64,000 bases of DNA from Polynucleobacter sp. AP-Kolm-20A-A1 (GTDB taxonomy: Bacteria > Pseudomonadota > Gammaproteobacteria > Burkholderiales > Burkholderiaceae): positions 1,364,001 through 1,428,000 of the forward strand of contig NZ_CP061315.1 in assembly GCF_018688315.1 (NCBI RefSeq). Direction: 5' to 3'. The notes under the pieces were generated by a model. The model worked only from the letters and a program-made list of their open reading frames with translations. It searched no databases and had not been told where the DNA came from. The number at the start of each line of letters is the position of its first letter. The first letter of the stretch is position 1. The translations under genes and the position numbers were made by a program. This document shows, piece by piece, positions 1 through 10,587 of the stretch.

Positions 1-888
1 CAATCCTCTTTAGATAATGCGGTATTTTGGAAGGGTTACTTAAACGAACTTCCTATAGAGATGGTGAAGTACTTTGAGCACAATCACATTCCAAGAGAAG
101 TTCTTTTAAGCCTAGTGGTTGACGAAATTGAAATCACCAAACCAAACGGTGAAGCTGTTACCCTCATCAACAACCCCCTTAGACCAGATCATGCCGAATT
201 CCAAAGGCATCTTTACAAGCTGATTTCATATGGGCTCGGAGCGTATCTAGTAGATACCTCACAAAAGATTGGGCCGCCCTTGAGTGTTGCCAATCTTAAA
301 TCCACCTTCGGCGATAACTCATTTGATGTCATGAAAAGCGCAGGAATTGTCTTGCAAAAAGTTGGCAGCTCCTCAGACCTTAAGTTTCAACCAATACAGG
401 TCTCACAAAAATATAAGCTATGTATCAACAAAAACAAATATGAGAATTTTGTTCGCCAAGAGTATGGGGATGAGATATTTTGCGAGGAAACCCTCTCTCA
501 AAAAACCAAACAACCTAGTGCTGAAAAAAAATTACAGTCTAAGCTTGCCATTCGAATTCGCTCTACAAATAATATCTTTGAATATTTAGGGCAAGTGGTA
601 AAAGCCCAGCTAGCAGAAAAGCCTTATATGGTTACCTTGCCGCCTACAGCAACAACATTTAGCAGCAAAACAATGGCGTCGAATGAATATGCTTTGTTTG
701 TGGTGTACAAAAACCAATCCACCCCTAGACCCTTTTCCAGCATCGAAGGATTGGATGGCAACCTCTACAACATCCCTAGCGACAATAATGGCTACTCACC
801 GCTGGCCATCAAGCTGCTAGCGCAATTTATGTCATTACAAAAAATTCCGGGGAGTATTCCAGCATCGCCATCGGTACTGCTGAAGTAG
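1..888 (+). CDS. Hypothetical protein, 5' end cut by the window
   Basis: The reading frame is open from base 1 (first residues QSSLDNAVFWKGYLNELPIE) to a TAG at 886-888. The ATG at 61 is therefore probably an internal methionine and the true start lies upstream of the window. At least 295 residues are visible. I recognise no catalytic motif, no transmembrane helix and no repeats in this part. It contains the phrase HIPREVLLSLVVDEIEI followed by a Lys/Ser-rich stretch around visible residues 160-185. A strong symmetrical hairpin follows the stop codon. It could be the C-terminal part of an exported or lipidated protein, but the N-terminus needed to judge this is missing. The function is unknown. 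Confidence 0.6.
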   Translation, partial: QSSLDNAVFWKGYLNELPIEMVKYFEHNHIPREVLLSLVVDEIEITKPNGEAVTLINNPLRPDHAEFQRHLYKLISYGLGAYLVDTSQKIGPPLSVANLKSTFGDNSFDVMKSAGIVLQKVGSSSDLKFQPIQVSQKYKLCINKNKYENFVRQEYGDEIFCEETLSQKTKQPSAEKKLQSKLAIRIRSTNNIFEYLGQVVKAQLAEKPYMVTLPPTATTFSSKTMASNEYALFVVYKNQSTPRPFSSIEGLDGNLYNIPSDNNGYSPLAIKLLAQFMSLQKIPGSIPASPSVLLK

Positions 889-906
889 TGATGCCATTGA
901 AATAGA

Positions 907-938
907 AATAAATAAGGCCCCTAGGGGCCTTATTTATT
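907..938. terminator. Bidirectional intrinsic terminator
   Basis: Perfect inverted repeat with 15-base arms at 907-921 and 924-938 and a two-base centre. The core is four GC pairs flanked by A/T-rich ends, so each strand reads GC stem followed by a U-rich run. It sits between two convergent genes, and its right arm overlaps the stop codon of the decarboxylase (937-939). It is likely to terminate transcription from both sides. Confidence 0.85.
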
Positions 939-3204
939 AGAGGGTAATATCCCGCTCTTGCCTCACACAATCGACGTAGTACTCGCTCTTGCCGTCAATG
1001 TTAGTTTTCACAAGGCCATGGATATCTGTTTCAAACCCAGGGAACTTCTCATTGAAGTCTCTAGCAAAATAGAGATAGTCAATGATGCGCTTGTTAAAGC
1101 GCTCGCCCGGGATCAGAAGTGGAATACCTGGAGGATATGGGGTAACCAACATGGCAGTTACACGCCCTTCCAACTGATCTAACGGCACACGATCTACTTG
1201 TTTGTGTGCCATCTTTGCCCAAGCTTCTGAAGGCATCATTGCCGGGACCATATCGGAGGTATACATCTCCGTAGTCATGCGCGCGACGTTACGGCTCTTA
1301 TAGAACTCATGAATTTGTTGGCAAATATCTTTGAGGCCAACACGCTCATAGCGTGGATGCTTGGCCACAAACTCAGGCAAGACTTTCCACAAAGGCGCAT
1401 TCTTATCAAAGTGGTCCTTGAACTGCTGTAATTCGGTAACCAATGTGTTCCAACGGCCTTTTGTAATGCCGATGGTGAACATGATGAAGAAGGAGTACAA
1501 ACCGCATTTCTCTACGATCACGCCATGCTCGGCTAAGTACTTGGTAACGATACTGGCAGGAATGCCCATCGAACCAAAGTTACCTTCAATATCTAATCCA
1601 GGCGTAACAACAGTCGCTTTGATTGGATCGAGCATATTGAAATCTCTAGCCAACTTGCCAAAGTCATGCCAAGCGGCAGATGGCTCTAGGACCCAATCAG
1701 AACGCTCGCCAATACCCTCTTCAGCCAGGTGATCTGGACCCCAAACCTTAAACCACCAATCCGCACCAAACTTATCATCCACCTCGCGCATAGCGCGGCG
1801 GAAGTCCATTGCTTCAGCAATAGATTCTTCAACCAGCGTTGTGCCGCCAGGAGACTCCATCATTGCTGCCGACACGTCACATGAAGCAATAATTGCGTAC
1901 TGTGGGCTAGTAGAGGTGTGCATCAAGTAAGCCTCATTGAAGCAATCACGGTCTAACTTGGCATCTTCAGCATCTTGGACCAAAACTTGGGAAGCCTGAG
2001 ATAGGCCCGCCAACAACTTGTGTGTTGACTGGGTTGCAAACATCAAACTCTTCTTGGTGCGCTTTCGATCTGAGCCAATCGCATGCATATCCTTGTAGAA
2101 AGGATGGAAGGCGGCGTGTGGCAACCAAGCTTCATCAAAATGTAATGAGTCCACTTTGCCGTCGAGCATCTCTTTGATCATCTCTACGTTGTACACAATA
2201 CCGTCATAAGTGCTTTGCGTAAGCGTCATTACGCGTGGCACAACATTCTTATCTTTAATGAAGGGGTTGGCATCAATCTTCTTCTTGATGTTTTTCCACT
2301 CAAACTCTTCTTTAGGAATTGGGCCGATGATGCCTAAGTGATTACGTGTTGGCATCAAGAAAATCGGGATCGCGCCCATCATGGTGATCGAATGAATGAC
2401 TGACTTATGGCAGTTACGATCCACCAACACAACGTCGCCAGGTGCGACTGTCGAATGCCAAACAATCTTATTTGAAGTAGATGTGCCGTTGGTCACGAAA
2501 AACAAATGATCAGCATTAAAGATACGCGCCGCATTGCGCTCACTCTGTAATACCGGTCCAGTATGGTCCAAGAGCTGACCCAACTCTTCTACAGCATTAC
2601 AGACGTCAGCGCGCAGCATGTTCTCACCAAAGAACTGATGGAACATACGACCTACCGGACTCTTTAAGAAGGCAACGCCACCAGAGTGCCCTGGACAATG
2701 CCAGGAATATGAACCTTCGGAAGCGTAATTGGTTAAAGCGCGGAAAAATGGCGGGGCCAAAGAATCTAAATAGACTTTAGCTTCACGAATAATATGACGT
2801 GCTACAAATTCTGGGGTGTCTTCATTCATATGAATGAAACCATGCAACTCACGCAAGATGTCGTTTGGCATATGGCGTGACGTGCGAGTCTCGCCATACA
2901 AGAAGATCGGGATATCTTCATTACGCTTACGTACTTCCGTAATGAACGCACGCAAATTATTTAATGCAGGCAGATCATGATCTTCTGAATCCGAGTCAAA
3001 CTCTTCGTCATCGATTGAAACAATAAAACTGGATGCGCGGGATGCTTGCTGTGCAAATGAGGTCAGGTCACCATAACTGGTCAAGCCAATAACCTCCATG
3101 CCCTCATTCTCAATAGCCTCAGCAAGGTCGCGAATTCCAGAGCCCGAAATATTTTCGGAACGAAAGTCCTCATCAATAATGATGATTGGAAAACGAAATT
3201 TCAT
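937..3204 (-). CDS. Class I Orn/Lys/Arg decarboxylase (PLP-dependent)
   Basis: Cytoplasmic PLP enzyme of the AdiA/CadA/SpeC fold, which decarboxylates a basic amino acid to a diamine or agmatine. The 755 residues match the family's usual length of 710-760. An N-terminal response-regulator-like wing domain (about 1-140) contains an acidic stretch near 65-78. The PLP domain follows, with WHCPGHSGG near 170 and the cofactor lysine in STHKLL at K396. A C-terminal domain runs to the end. Sequence alone does not decide between arginine, lysine and ornithine. The ATG overlaps the stop of the upstream potassium channel gene by four bases, so translation is probably coupled. Confidence 0.9.
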   Translation of the reverse strand: MKFRFPIIIIDEDFRSENISGSGIRDLAEAIENEGMEVIGLTSYGDLTSFAQQASRASSFIVSIDDEEFDSDSEDHDLPALNNLRAFITEVRKRNEDIPIFLYGETRTSRHMPNDILRELHGFIHMNEDTPEFVARHIIREAKVYLDSLAPPFFRALTNYASEGSYSWHCPGHSGGVAFLKSPVGRMFHQFFGENMLRADVCNAVEELGQLLDHTGPVLQSERNAARIFNADHLFFVTNGTSTSNKIVWHSTVAPGDVVLVDRNCHKSVIHSITMMGAIPIFLMPTRNHLGIIGPIPKEEFEWKNIKKKIDANPFIKDKNVVPRVMTLTQSTYDGIVYNVEMIKEMLDGKVDSLHFDEAWLPHAAFHPFYKDMHAIGSDRKRTKKSLMFATQSTHKLLAGLSQASQVLVQDAEDAKLDRDCFNEAYLMHTSTSPQYAIIASCDVSAAMMESPGGTTLVEESIAEAMDFRRAMREVDDKFGADWWFKVWGPDHLAEEGIGERSDWVLEPSAAWHDFGKLARDFNMLDPIKATVVTPGLDIEGNFGSMGIPASIVTKYLAEHGVIVEKCGLYSFFIMFTIGITKGRWNTLVTELQQFKDHFDKNAPLWKVLPEFVAKHPRYERVGLKDICQQIHEFYKSRNVARMTTEMYTSDMVPAMMPSEAWAKMAHKQVDRVPLDQLEGRVTAMLVTPYPPGIPLLIPGERFNKRIIDYLYFARDFNEKFPGFETDIHGLVKTNIDGKSEYYVDCVRQERDITL

Positions 3205-4115
3205 AAAAACTCCCCTGCTGTCTTATCCGAACTGTTCGGAACCCACTTATCAAAATTGGTAAGGTCAATAACCCGACCGCCATCTGGCATCACTGTAACT
3301 ATGTCGACGAAGGTCGCATTTTGCTGCACATTCTTGGGCAAGTAAACATGACGCGCATAAACCTGATTGGCTAAGCTCTCATGATAGCCAGTAAAGGTAA
3401 TTAATAAATGCCACTGCTGCTCAATATCAGTATTTCCTAAAAACTCTTTTAGAGCACTGCTGTCATCGACACTATGCATTGCAGTCCATGTAAGAGAAAA
3501 GACTGGACTCTCGGAGCGATGAAGTTGCAACTCAACGGACCGACGGTAACGCTCACCTTCGCTAGTCATGCTCTCAGCAATCAACCACAAACGAAGCTGC
3601 GCCTCCACAATATGTGAGCTGCGATCATTCGCCACACGAAACTTAAATGTCTTCACGCCATCATGATTACCAACCACGGCTACCTTAGAAAAGCGCACAC
3701 CTGCAGTTGGCCGAGTAAATCTGGCGAATGCCAAACCCGTCGTTAATGCGGAATAAACGATTCCAAAGAAAGCCTCAAAAGTCACAATTGCATTAGCCCC
3801 ATGACCAACCGGCGTCATACGCCCGTAACCAATAGTTGCCATGGTTTGTACGCTAAAGAAAAACACATCCAATAAGGAGCCTGGCTCTGCATGGGTAATG
3901 GCCCCATCTCCGCAAGCAATATAAGCAAAGGCAAAGAGCAGATTGGTCGATAAATATACAAATACAACCAGCAATAAAAAGCTGGTCCAGCTAGTACCTA
4001 ATAGCCAGTGATAAAAATTATTCTCAGGTCGCGCCATTTCAGAGCGCGAGAGTGTAGCGCGATATTCGTCTAAATTAATCCGTGCGGGACGGCGATTAAA
4101 TAAAAATTTACGCAC
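3201..4115 (-). CDS. Inward-rectifier-type potassium channel (KirBac family)
   Basis: Inner-membrane K+ channel subunit, expected to form tetramers. TM1 is at about 43-66, the pore loop carries the selectivity filter TIGYG at 94-98, and TM2 is at about 107-132. An immunoglobulin-like cytoplasmic Kir domain occupies about 140-290, as in prokaryotic Kir channels of about 300 residues. Aligning TM2 by eye with vertebrate Kir2.1, the pore-lining Asp that drives strong polyamine block is Ser122 here. The gene starts 12 bases after dcd and its stop overlaps the start of the decarboxylase by four bases. Confidence 0.88.
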   Translation of the reverse strand: MRKFLFNRRPARINLDEYRATLSRSEMARPENNFYHWLLGTSWTSFLLLVVFVYLSTNLLFAFAYIACGDGAITHAEPGSLLDVFFFSVQTMATIGYGRMTPVGHGANAIVTFEAFFGIVYSALTTGLAFARFTRPTAGVRFSKVAVVGNHDGVKTFKFRVANDRSSHIVEAQLRLWLIAESMTSEGERYRRSVELQLHRSESPVFSLTWTAMHSVDDSSALKEFLGNTDIEQQWHLLITFTGYHESLANQVYARHVYLPKNVQQNATFVDIVTVMPDGGRVIDLTNFDKWVPNSSDKTAGEFL

Positions 4116-4127
4116 TGCCGTAAAGGC

Positions 4128-4694
4128 TTAGGTCTTAGGCAGGGTAACGCCCCGCTGACCTTGATACTTGCCACCACGATCTTTATATGATGTGCCACAA
4201 ACTTCATCGCTCTCAAAGAAGAGAACTTGTGCGCAACCTTCGCCTGCATAAATCTTTGCCGGCAATGGTGTGGTGTTAGAAAACTCGAGAGTGACGTAAC
4301 CCTCCCACTCTGGCTCAAACGGCGTGACGTTCACAATAATTCCGCAGCGTGCGTATGTACTCTTACCAACGCAAACGGTTAATACGCTACGAGGAATCTT
4401 GAAATACTCAACGGTTCTAGCCAACGCAAATGAATTTGGTGGAATGATGCAAACATCACCCTTGAAATCCACAAAGGATTGTTCGTCAAAATTCTTAGGA
4501 TCAACAATAGTGCTGTTGATGTTCGTAAAGATCTTGAATTCGTCTGCGCAACGAATGTCATAGCCATAGCTTGAAGTGCCATAACTTACGATTTTGTTGC
4601 CGGCGGCGTCCTGGCGAACTTGCCCAGGTTCAAATGGGCTGATCATGCCTTGCTCGCCCATGCGGCGGATCCAGTGGTCAGATTTAATAGTCAT
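4128..4694 (-). CDS. dcd: dCTP deaminase
   Basis: Deaminates dCTP to dUTP, feeding dTTP synthesis; a homotrimeric cytosolic enzyme. The 188 residues fit the family (E. coli 193). The nucleotide-binding and catalytic signature KSTYAR is at 111-116 and the catalytic glutamate is E137 in VTLEFSN, matching Ser111, Arg115 and Glu138 of E. coli Dcd. The C-terminus [13 protein letters not shown] is the conserved flexible tail that closes over the substrate. It is first in a leftward run with the Kir channel and the decarboxylase. No functional link between dcd and those two genes is evident. Confidence 0.95.
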   Translation of the reverse strand: MTIKSDHWIRRMGEQGMISPFEPGQVRQDAAGNKIVSYGTSSYGYDIRCADEFKIFTNINSTIVDPKNFDEQSFVDFKGDVCIIPPNSFALARTVEYFKIPRSVLTVCVGKSTYARCGIIVNVTPFEPEWEGYVTLEFSNTTPLPAKIYAGEGCAQVLFFESDEVCGTSYKDRGGKYQGQRGVTLPKT

Positions 4695-4734
4695 GGCCGA
4701 ATTGTAAAACCTTCGCCCTTACCTGCCCACGAAT

Positions 4735-5577
4735 TTATTGGGGGTTTTGGCTAAAAACGACCCTCTCCGGGGCGTTATAGATCTCGAAGTGTTTTCCGGA
4801 GCAGCGGGATAGGATCGTGAGATTGGTCTTACGGGCCAAATCCAGGCCCATCAAGGTGACTCCTGAGCGGGTTAACAAGAAGGGAATGCCCATCTGGGCG
4901 CCCTTAATGACCATCTCAGAGGTGAGGCGTCCTGTGGTGAAGAAAATCAAATCCCTACCCACTTTGTCGGCCAGCCACATCAAGCCGGAAATCGAGTCGA
5001 CCGCGTTATGCCGTCCAACATCCTCAATGAAGTGCAAAAGGCGGACACCATCCTTGCCGTCTCGTTCATAGACTGCACAGGCATGAACAGAGCCAGACTT
5101 CTTGTAAATCGTGTCATGGGTCCGAATCGAATCAATCAGGGCAACAATTGCCTCTTGGGATAATGTCGGACCCTCGGGGAGCTGAATCTCCGACATTTCC
5201 TCAATCAAGCCGCCAAACATTGTTCCCTGCCCGCAGCCGGTTGTAACCACCCGTTTACTGGTCAGGGCATCTATATCCACCGTGCTCCGACGAGTTTTCA
5301 CTGCCGCCGAATCAGTCTCCCAATCCACATGGATGCTTTCTATATCGTCCGGAGACTCTACAAGGCGCTGATTACGCAAATAACCCAGTACCAGGGCTTC
5401 TGGAGCGCTGCCAAGGGTCATGAGCGTGACAACCTCACGCTTATCTAGGTAAATAGTTAAAGGGCGCTCACCAGGAATATGGGTCATCTTTACGCGACCC
5501 ATCTCATCCATAACCTCGACCTCATGCACCACAGGCACGGAGGCACAAGACATCTGGATGATCGGTTTTACAGCCAT
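4735..5577 (-). CDS. fdhD: Formate dehydrogenase accessory sulfurtransferase FdhD
   Basis: FdhD passes sulfur from IscS to the molybdenum or tungsten bis-PGD cofactor of formate dehydrogenase. The 280 residues are normal for the family and contain the C-terminal region with GRLTSEMVIKGAQMGIPFL and SRSGVT. The mobile cysteine loop reads TTGCGQGTMFGG with C115. The second cysteine of the E. coli C-x-x-C pair is glycine here. No formate dehydrogenase structural gene is in the window, but the oxalate locus a few kilobases away produces formate. The start ATG at 5577 leaves about 160 bases to metG for divergent promoters. Confidence 0.92.
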   Translation of the reverse strand: MAVKPIIQMSCASVPVVHEVEVMDEMGRVKMTHIPGERPLTIYLDKREVVTLMTLGSAPEALVLGYLRNQRLVESPDDIESIHVDWETDSAAVKTRRSTVDIDALTSKRVVTTGCGQGTMFGGLIEEMSEIQLPEGPTLSQEAIVALIDSIRTHDTIYKKSGSVHACAVYERDGKDGVRLLHFIEDVGRHNAVDSISGLMWLADKVGRDLIFFTTGRLTSEMVIKGAQMGIPFLLTRSGVTLMGLDLARKTNLTILSRCSGKHFEIYNAPERVVFSQNPQ

Positions 5578-5738
5578 AAATTGCTCTCTACAGTCGGACT
5601 CAAGGGAAGTTTATCGGTGTTTATCAAGACTTCGCAGTGCTTTACTTTAACCGCAGACTAAAATCACCGCATAAGCCAGCATAATTGAGTGCTAAACCCC
5701 ATTTAACTGTCCAACCTTCTTATTTAAGTCCGCATTTC

Positions 5739-7409
5739 ATGAGCAGTTCCCAACGCCGCCTTCTCGTCACCTCCGCCTTACCGTATGCCAATGGCCAGAT
5801 CCACATTGGGCATTTGGTGGAATACGTACAGACCGATATTTGGGTTCGCTTTCAAAGAATGCGTGGCCATGAAGTGCATTATGTTGGCGCCGATGATACC
5901 CACGGCACACCCATCATGTTGCGCGCCGAAAAAGAAGGTATTACACCCAAAGAACTTATCGCTAATGTTTGGAAAGAACATAAGCGTGATTTTGATAACT
6001 TTTTAATTTCTTTTGACAACTATTACACAACCGATAGCCCTGAGAATGAAAAGTTATCGCAAAGTATTTATATCAAGCTACGTGAAGCCGGCCTGATTGA
6101 AAAGCGCGCGATTGAACAAGCTTACGATCCTGTTAAGGAAATGTTTCTACCGGATCGCTTCATTAAGGGCGAGTGCCCAAAGTGTGGTGCTAAAGATCAA
6201 TACGGCGATAACTGTGAAAAGTGTGGGGCAACATACTCACCTACTGATCTCAAGAATCCGTTCTCTGTAGTCAGTGGCGCAACGCCAATCAAAAAAGTTT
6301 CGGACCATTACTTCTTTAAGCTATCTGATCCGCGCTGCGAAGAGTTTTTGCGCGAGTGGACTCAAGTCAAGACGCCCTTGCAGCCAGAAGCCCGCAACAA
6401 GATGAAAGAGTGGGTTGGCCAGCCCGGAGAAAGCAAGCTAGGCGACTGGGATATCTCCCGCGATGCCCCGTATTTCGGGTTTGAGATCCCCGATGCCCCT
6501 GGAAAATACTTCTATGTCTGGCTCGATGCCCCAATTGGTTACTACGCCAGCTTCCTCAATTATTGCCAAGCCAAGGGCCTCAATTTTGACGAGTGGGTTA
6601 AACCAGATACGACTACTGAGCAATACCACTTCATTGGTAAAGATATTTTGTATTTCCACACCTTGTTCTGGCCAGCCACTTTAAAGTTTGCTGGCTATCG
6701 AACCCCAACCAATGTTTTTGCTCACGGCTTCTTAACAGTAGATGGCGAGAAGATGAGTAAATCTCGCGGCACTTTAATTTCTGCAAATAGCGTGATTGAG
6801 TGCGGATTTAATCCCGAGTGGTTCCGCTATTACTTTGCAACCAAACTCAATGACAGCATGGAAGATTTAGATTTAAATCTTCAAGACTTTGTTGCACGCG
6901 TAAATAGCGACTTATTAGGCAAGTACATCAATATTGCTAGTCGTAGTGCTGGCTTTTTAGTAAAGCGTTTTGGCGGCATTGTTTCTGATGAAGCAATGAG
7001 CAATCCACTCCTCAAAGAAATTGCTGCGGCCAGCGAAAAAATTGCTGAACTTTATGAGGCGCGCGAATATGCAAAAGCATTGCGCACCGTCATGGAGCTT
7101 GCTGACAAAGTAAATGGATTTGTGGATGAGAACAAACCATGGGAAATTGCCAAAGATCCAGAACGTGAAGCGGATTTGCAACGGGTTTGCAGCATCACCC
7201 TCGAATCATTCCGGATGCTGAGTCTTTATCTCAAGCCTGTCATTCCTCAAGTGGCAGCTGGCGTTGAAGCGTTTTTTACCCTTCCCCCACTTTCATGGGC
7301 CGATATCAATACACCGCTCTCCAGCAAGACCCCAATTAATGCCTATAAGCATTTAATGACCCGTGTTGAAGCCCCACAAATTGAGGCTTTGCTGGCCGCA
7401 AACTTGTAA
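5739..7409 (+). CDS. metG: Methionyl-tRNA synthetase
   Basis: Charges tRNA-Met with methionine. I chose the ATG at 5739 because [19 protein letters not shown] is the usual family N-terminus. An in-frame TTG at 5685 would add 18 unconserved residues. Class I signatures HIGH (22-25) and KMSKS (338-342) are present, as is the zinc knuckle with two C-x-x-C pairs (CPKC, CEKC) in the connective peptide. At about 556 residues the protein stops after the anticodon-binding helix bundle. The C-terminal EMAP/Trbp111-like dimerisation and tRNA-binding domain of E. coli MetG (677 residues) is absent, with no remnant in the following intergenic bases. Confidence 0.95.
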   Translation: MSSSQRRLLVTSALPYANGQIHIGHLVEYVQTDIWVRFQRMRGHEVHYVGADDTHGTPIMLRAEKEGITPKELIANVWKEHKRDFDNFLISFDNYYTTDSPENEKLSQSIYIKLREAGLIEKRAIEQAYDPVKEMFLPDRFIKGECPKCGAKDQYGDNCEKCGATYSPTDLKNPFSVVSGATPIKKVSDHYFFKLSDPRCEEFLREWTQVKTPLQPEARNKMKEWVGQPGESKLGDWDISRDAPYFGFEIPDAPGKYFYVWLDAPIGYYASFLNYCQAKGLNFDEWVKPDTTTEQYHFIGKDILYFHTLFWPATLKFAGYRTPTNVFAHGFLTVDGEKMSKSRGTLISANSVIECGFNPEWFRYYFATKLNDSMEDLDLNLQDFVARVNSDLLGKYINIASRSAGFLVKRFGGIVSDEAMSNPLLKEIAAASEKIAELYEAREYAKALRTVMELADKVNGFVDENKPWEIAKDPEREADLQRVCSITLESFRMLSLYLKPVIPQVAAGVEAFFTLPPLSWADINTPLSSKTPINAYKHLMTRVEAPQIEALLAANL

Positions 7410-7435
7410 AAAGCCCCCTAAAAAGCACCTATAAT
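7404..7435 (+). promoter_or_regulatory. Possible promoter for the DUF3460-scpA-panC run
   Basis: A perfect TATAAT lies at 7430-7435. A TTGTAA at 7404-7409 could be the -35 element, but the 20-base spacing is longer than the sigma70 optimum. It lies right after metG and about 78 bases before the DUF3460 start. The -10 is convincing; the -35 is not. Confidence 0.35.
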
Positions 7436-7512
7436 GGCGAGTGTAGTCCTGAGATAACTTTTCGAATTAATTTCATAAGTTATTGAATTTATTGAGTATT
7501 TTAGGAAATGCC

Positions 7513-7693
7513 ATGGCAAGATATCAATCCGAATTCACCCAGTTCTTAAACGAACTCAAGACCGAGAAACCTCACCTCGAGGCTGATCAGCAAGCTGGTC
7601 GCGCCCTCCTTTGGGATAAAGAGCCTTTGACCGTTGAAGATCAGCGCCGCGCAAAAGCTGCAAAACTCAAGCAACGCGCTTACGTTTATTCGA

Positions 7694-7701
<8 letters not shown>
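7513..7701 (+). CDS. DUF3460 family small protein
   Basis: Small soluble protein of 62 residues, starting MARYQSEFTQFLNELK and ending with a basic segment RRAKAAKLKQRAYVY. It matches my memory of the betaproteobacterial DUF3460 family, whose role is unknown. The ATG at 7513 is preferred because an AGGA at 7503-7506 precedes it. The upstream TTG at 7483 would add ten unconserved residues. It overlaps scpA by eight bases, suggesting co-translation with the chromosome segregation gene. Confidence 0.8.
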
Positions 7702-9417
<1,716 letters not shown>

Positions 9418-9437
9418 TCTTAAGCCTATAACGGGAC

Positions 9438-9623
9438 TTATTCATCCCAAGGAAATCTCTCTCGAGATAACTCCTCCATGATTTCACGCTTACTTAGGCC
9501 GGGCCTTCTTGAATTCGCAGCTTCAGGCTTGGTTAAATAATCACAGTCCACAAGACTGTCATCCTGCGCTTTATTGCCACTTTCAATCTCAATGGAAGGT
9601 TCTTGTTTAGATTCCTTGGTCAT
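9438..9623 (-). CDS. Small acidic hypothetical protein
   Basis: A 61-residue ORF from ATG 9623; a TTG at 9638 would add five residues. It is polar and charged, with no signal or membrane segment. The C-terminus LSKREIMEELSRERFPWDE is the only part that looks constrained. It begins 30 bases after the stop of the formyltransferase-like gene on the same strand, so it may be the last gene of that transcript. No clear ribosome-binding site is visible. I do not recognise the family, and it could be a spurious ORF. Confidence 0.45.
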   Translation of the reverse strand: MTKESKQEPSIEIESGNKAQDDSLVDCDYLTKPEAANSRRPGLSKREIMEELSRERFPWDE

Positions 9624-9653
9624 GGCTTGATAGGTCAATACTCAAGAAAGGAT

Positions 9654-10586
9654 TTAAAGCGCGAAGAACTGCCCTACTTCTAAATTCAGCTCTTTAGCTA
9701 GCTCGGCGCCAGTTACTTTTCCTGCGGCGCCTTTTGCTTTGAGAACCTCTATTTGACCGCCGTGGCAGGTAACAAAGAAAGAATCCAGGGTGATCTGAGT
9801 CACTTCGCCTGGCTTGCCTTTAACGGCACCAAATGTAGCAGCAACATGCTTATGGCAATCGTAGATCTGCACCTTTTGTTCGCCAAACTTTGTCCATGCG
9901 CCAGGCGCAGGATTGCATGCCCGAATGAGGTTATGAATTTGACTGATGTGTGTTGCCCAATGAATTTGTGCAGCATTTGCATCAAACCAACCTTCATAGT
10001 TGGCTTGTGATTCGTCTTGGACGATTTCTTGATGCTTACCTGCGACTACTAAGTCAGCAGCCTCAAGCAATGCTTTTACGCCAACTGGAAACAAGTGGTC
10101 AAAATAAATCTTACCCAGAGTGTCATTAGGTCCAATAGGGACTTCTTTTTGCAAAATCACTGCACCTTCATCTAGACCGTCAGTTGGACGGAAGATGGTT
10201 AAACCAGTCTTCTCTTCGCCTAATGCGATTGCCCAGTTAATAGCGCTTGGGCCACGATATTTTGGAAGCAATGATGGGTGATATTGAATGGTTCCATGCT
10301 TTGGGATCTTGCAGAGCTCTTGCGGCACAAACTGAATGACATAAGCCATTACGCAGATATCTGCGTTGCTATCAATCATGGCCTGAGCAGCTTCGTCACC
10401 CTTTAGGGAGGCAAACTGCAAGGGGGTTAAGCCCCTTGCAACCGCAGCCTCTTTTAAGACTTCCGGCTTACTTGATTTGGGATTATCGGGTGGGCAGAAG
10501 ACAGCAACCACTTCGTCGCCGCGATCCAAAAAAGCCTCTAAAGCGGCTTTACCAAAATCCGCACTCCCAATCAAGGCAACCCGCAT
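9654..10586 (-). CDS. Formyltransferase-fold protein resembling the 10-formyl-THF hydrolase domain of ALDH1L1
   Basis: Cytosolic 310-residue protein with an N-terminal formyl_trans_N domain (about 1-180) and a C-terminal OB-like domain (about 205-300). The core GTIQYHPSLLPKYRGPSAIN and the later NPAPGAWTKF match the hydrolase half of 10-formyltetrahydrofolate dehydrogenase better than methionyl-tRNA formyltransferase. The catalytic His103 and Asp139 (in DGLDEG) are present. The Asn two residues before the His in Fmt is Gln101 here and Ile in ALDH1L1. The start lies one base after the frc stop, so the two genes are tightly coupled. I infer a role in moving or hydrolysing the formyl group from oxalate. 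It is unlikely to be the housekeeping Fmt. Confidence 0.8.
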   Translation of the reverse strand: MRVALIGSADFGKAALEAFLDRGDEVVAVFCPPDNPKSSKPEVLKEAAVARGLTPLQFASLKGDEAAQAMIDSNADICVMAYVIQFVPQELCKIPKHGTIQYHPSLLPKYRGPSAINWAIALGEEKTGLTIFRPTDGLDEGAVILQKEVPIGPNDTLGKIYFDHLFPVGVKALLEAADLVVAGKHQEIVQDESQANYEGWFDANAAQIHWATHISQIHNLIRACNPAPGAWTKFGEQKVQIYDCHKHVAATFGAVKGKPGEVTQITLDSFFVTCHGGQIEVLKAKGAAGKVTGAELAKELNLEVGQFFAL

Positions 10587-10587
10587 C

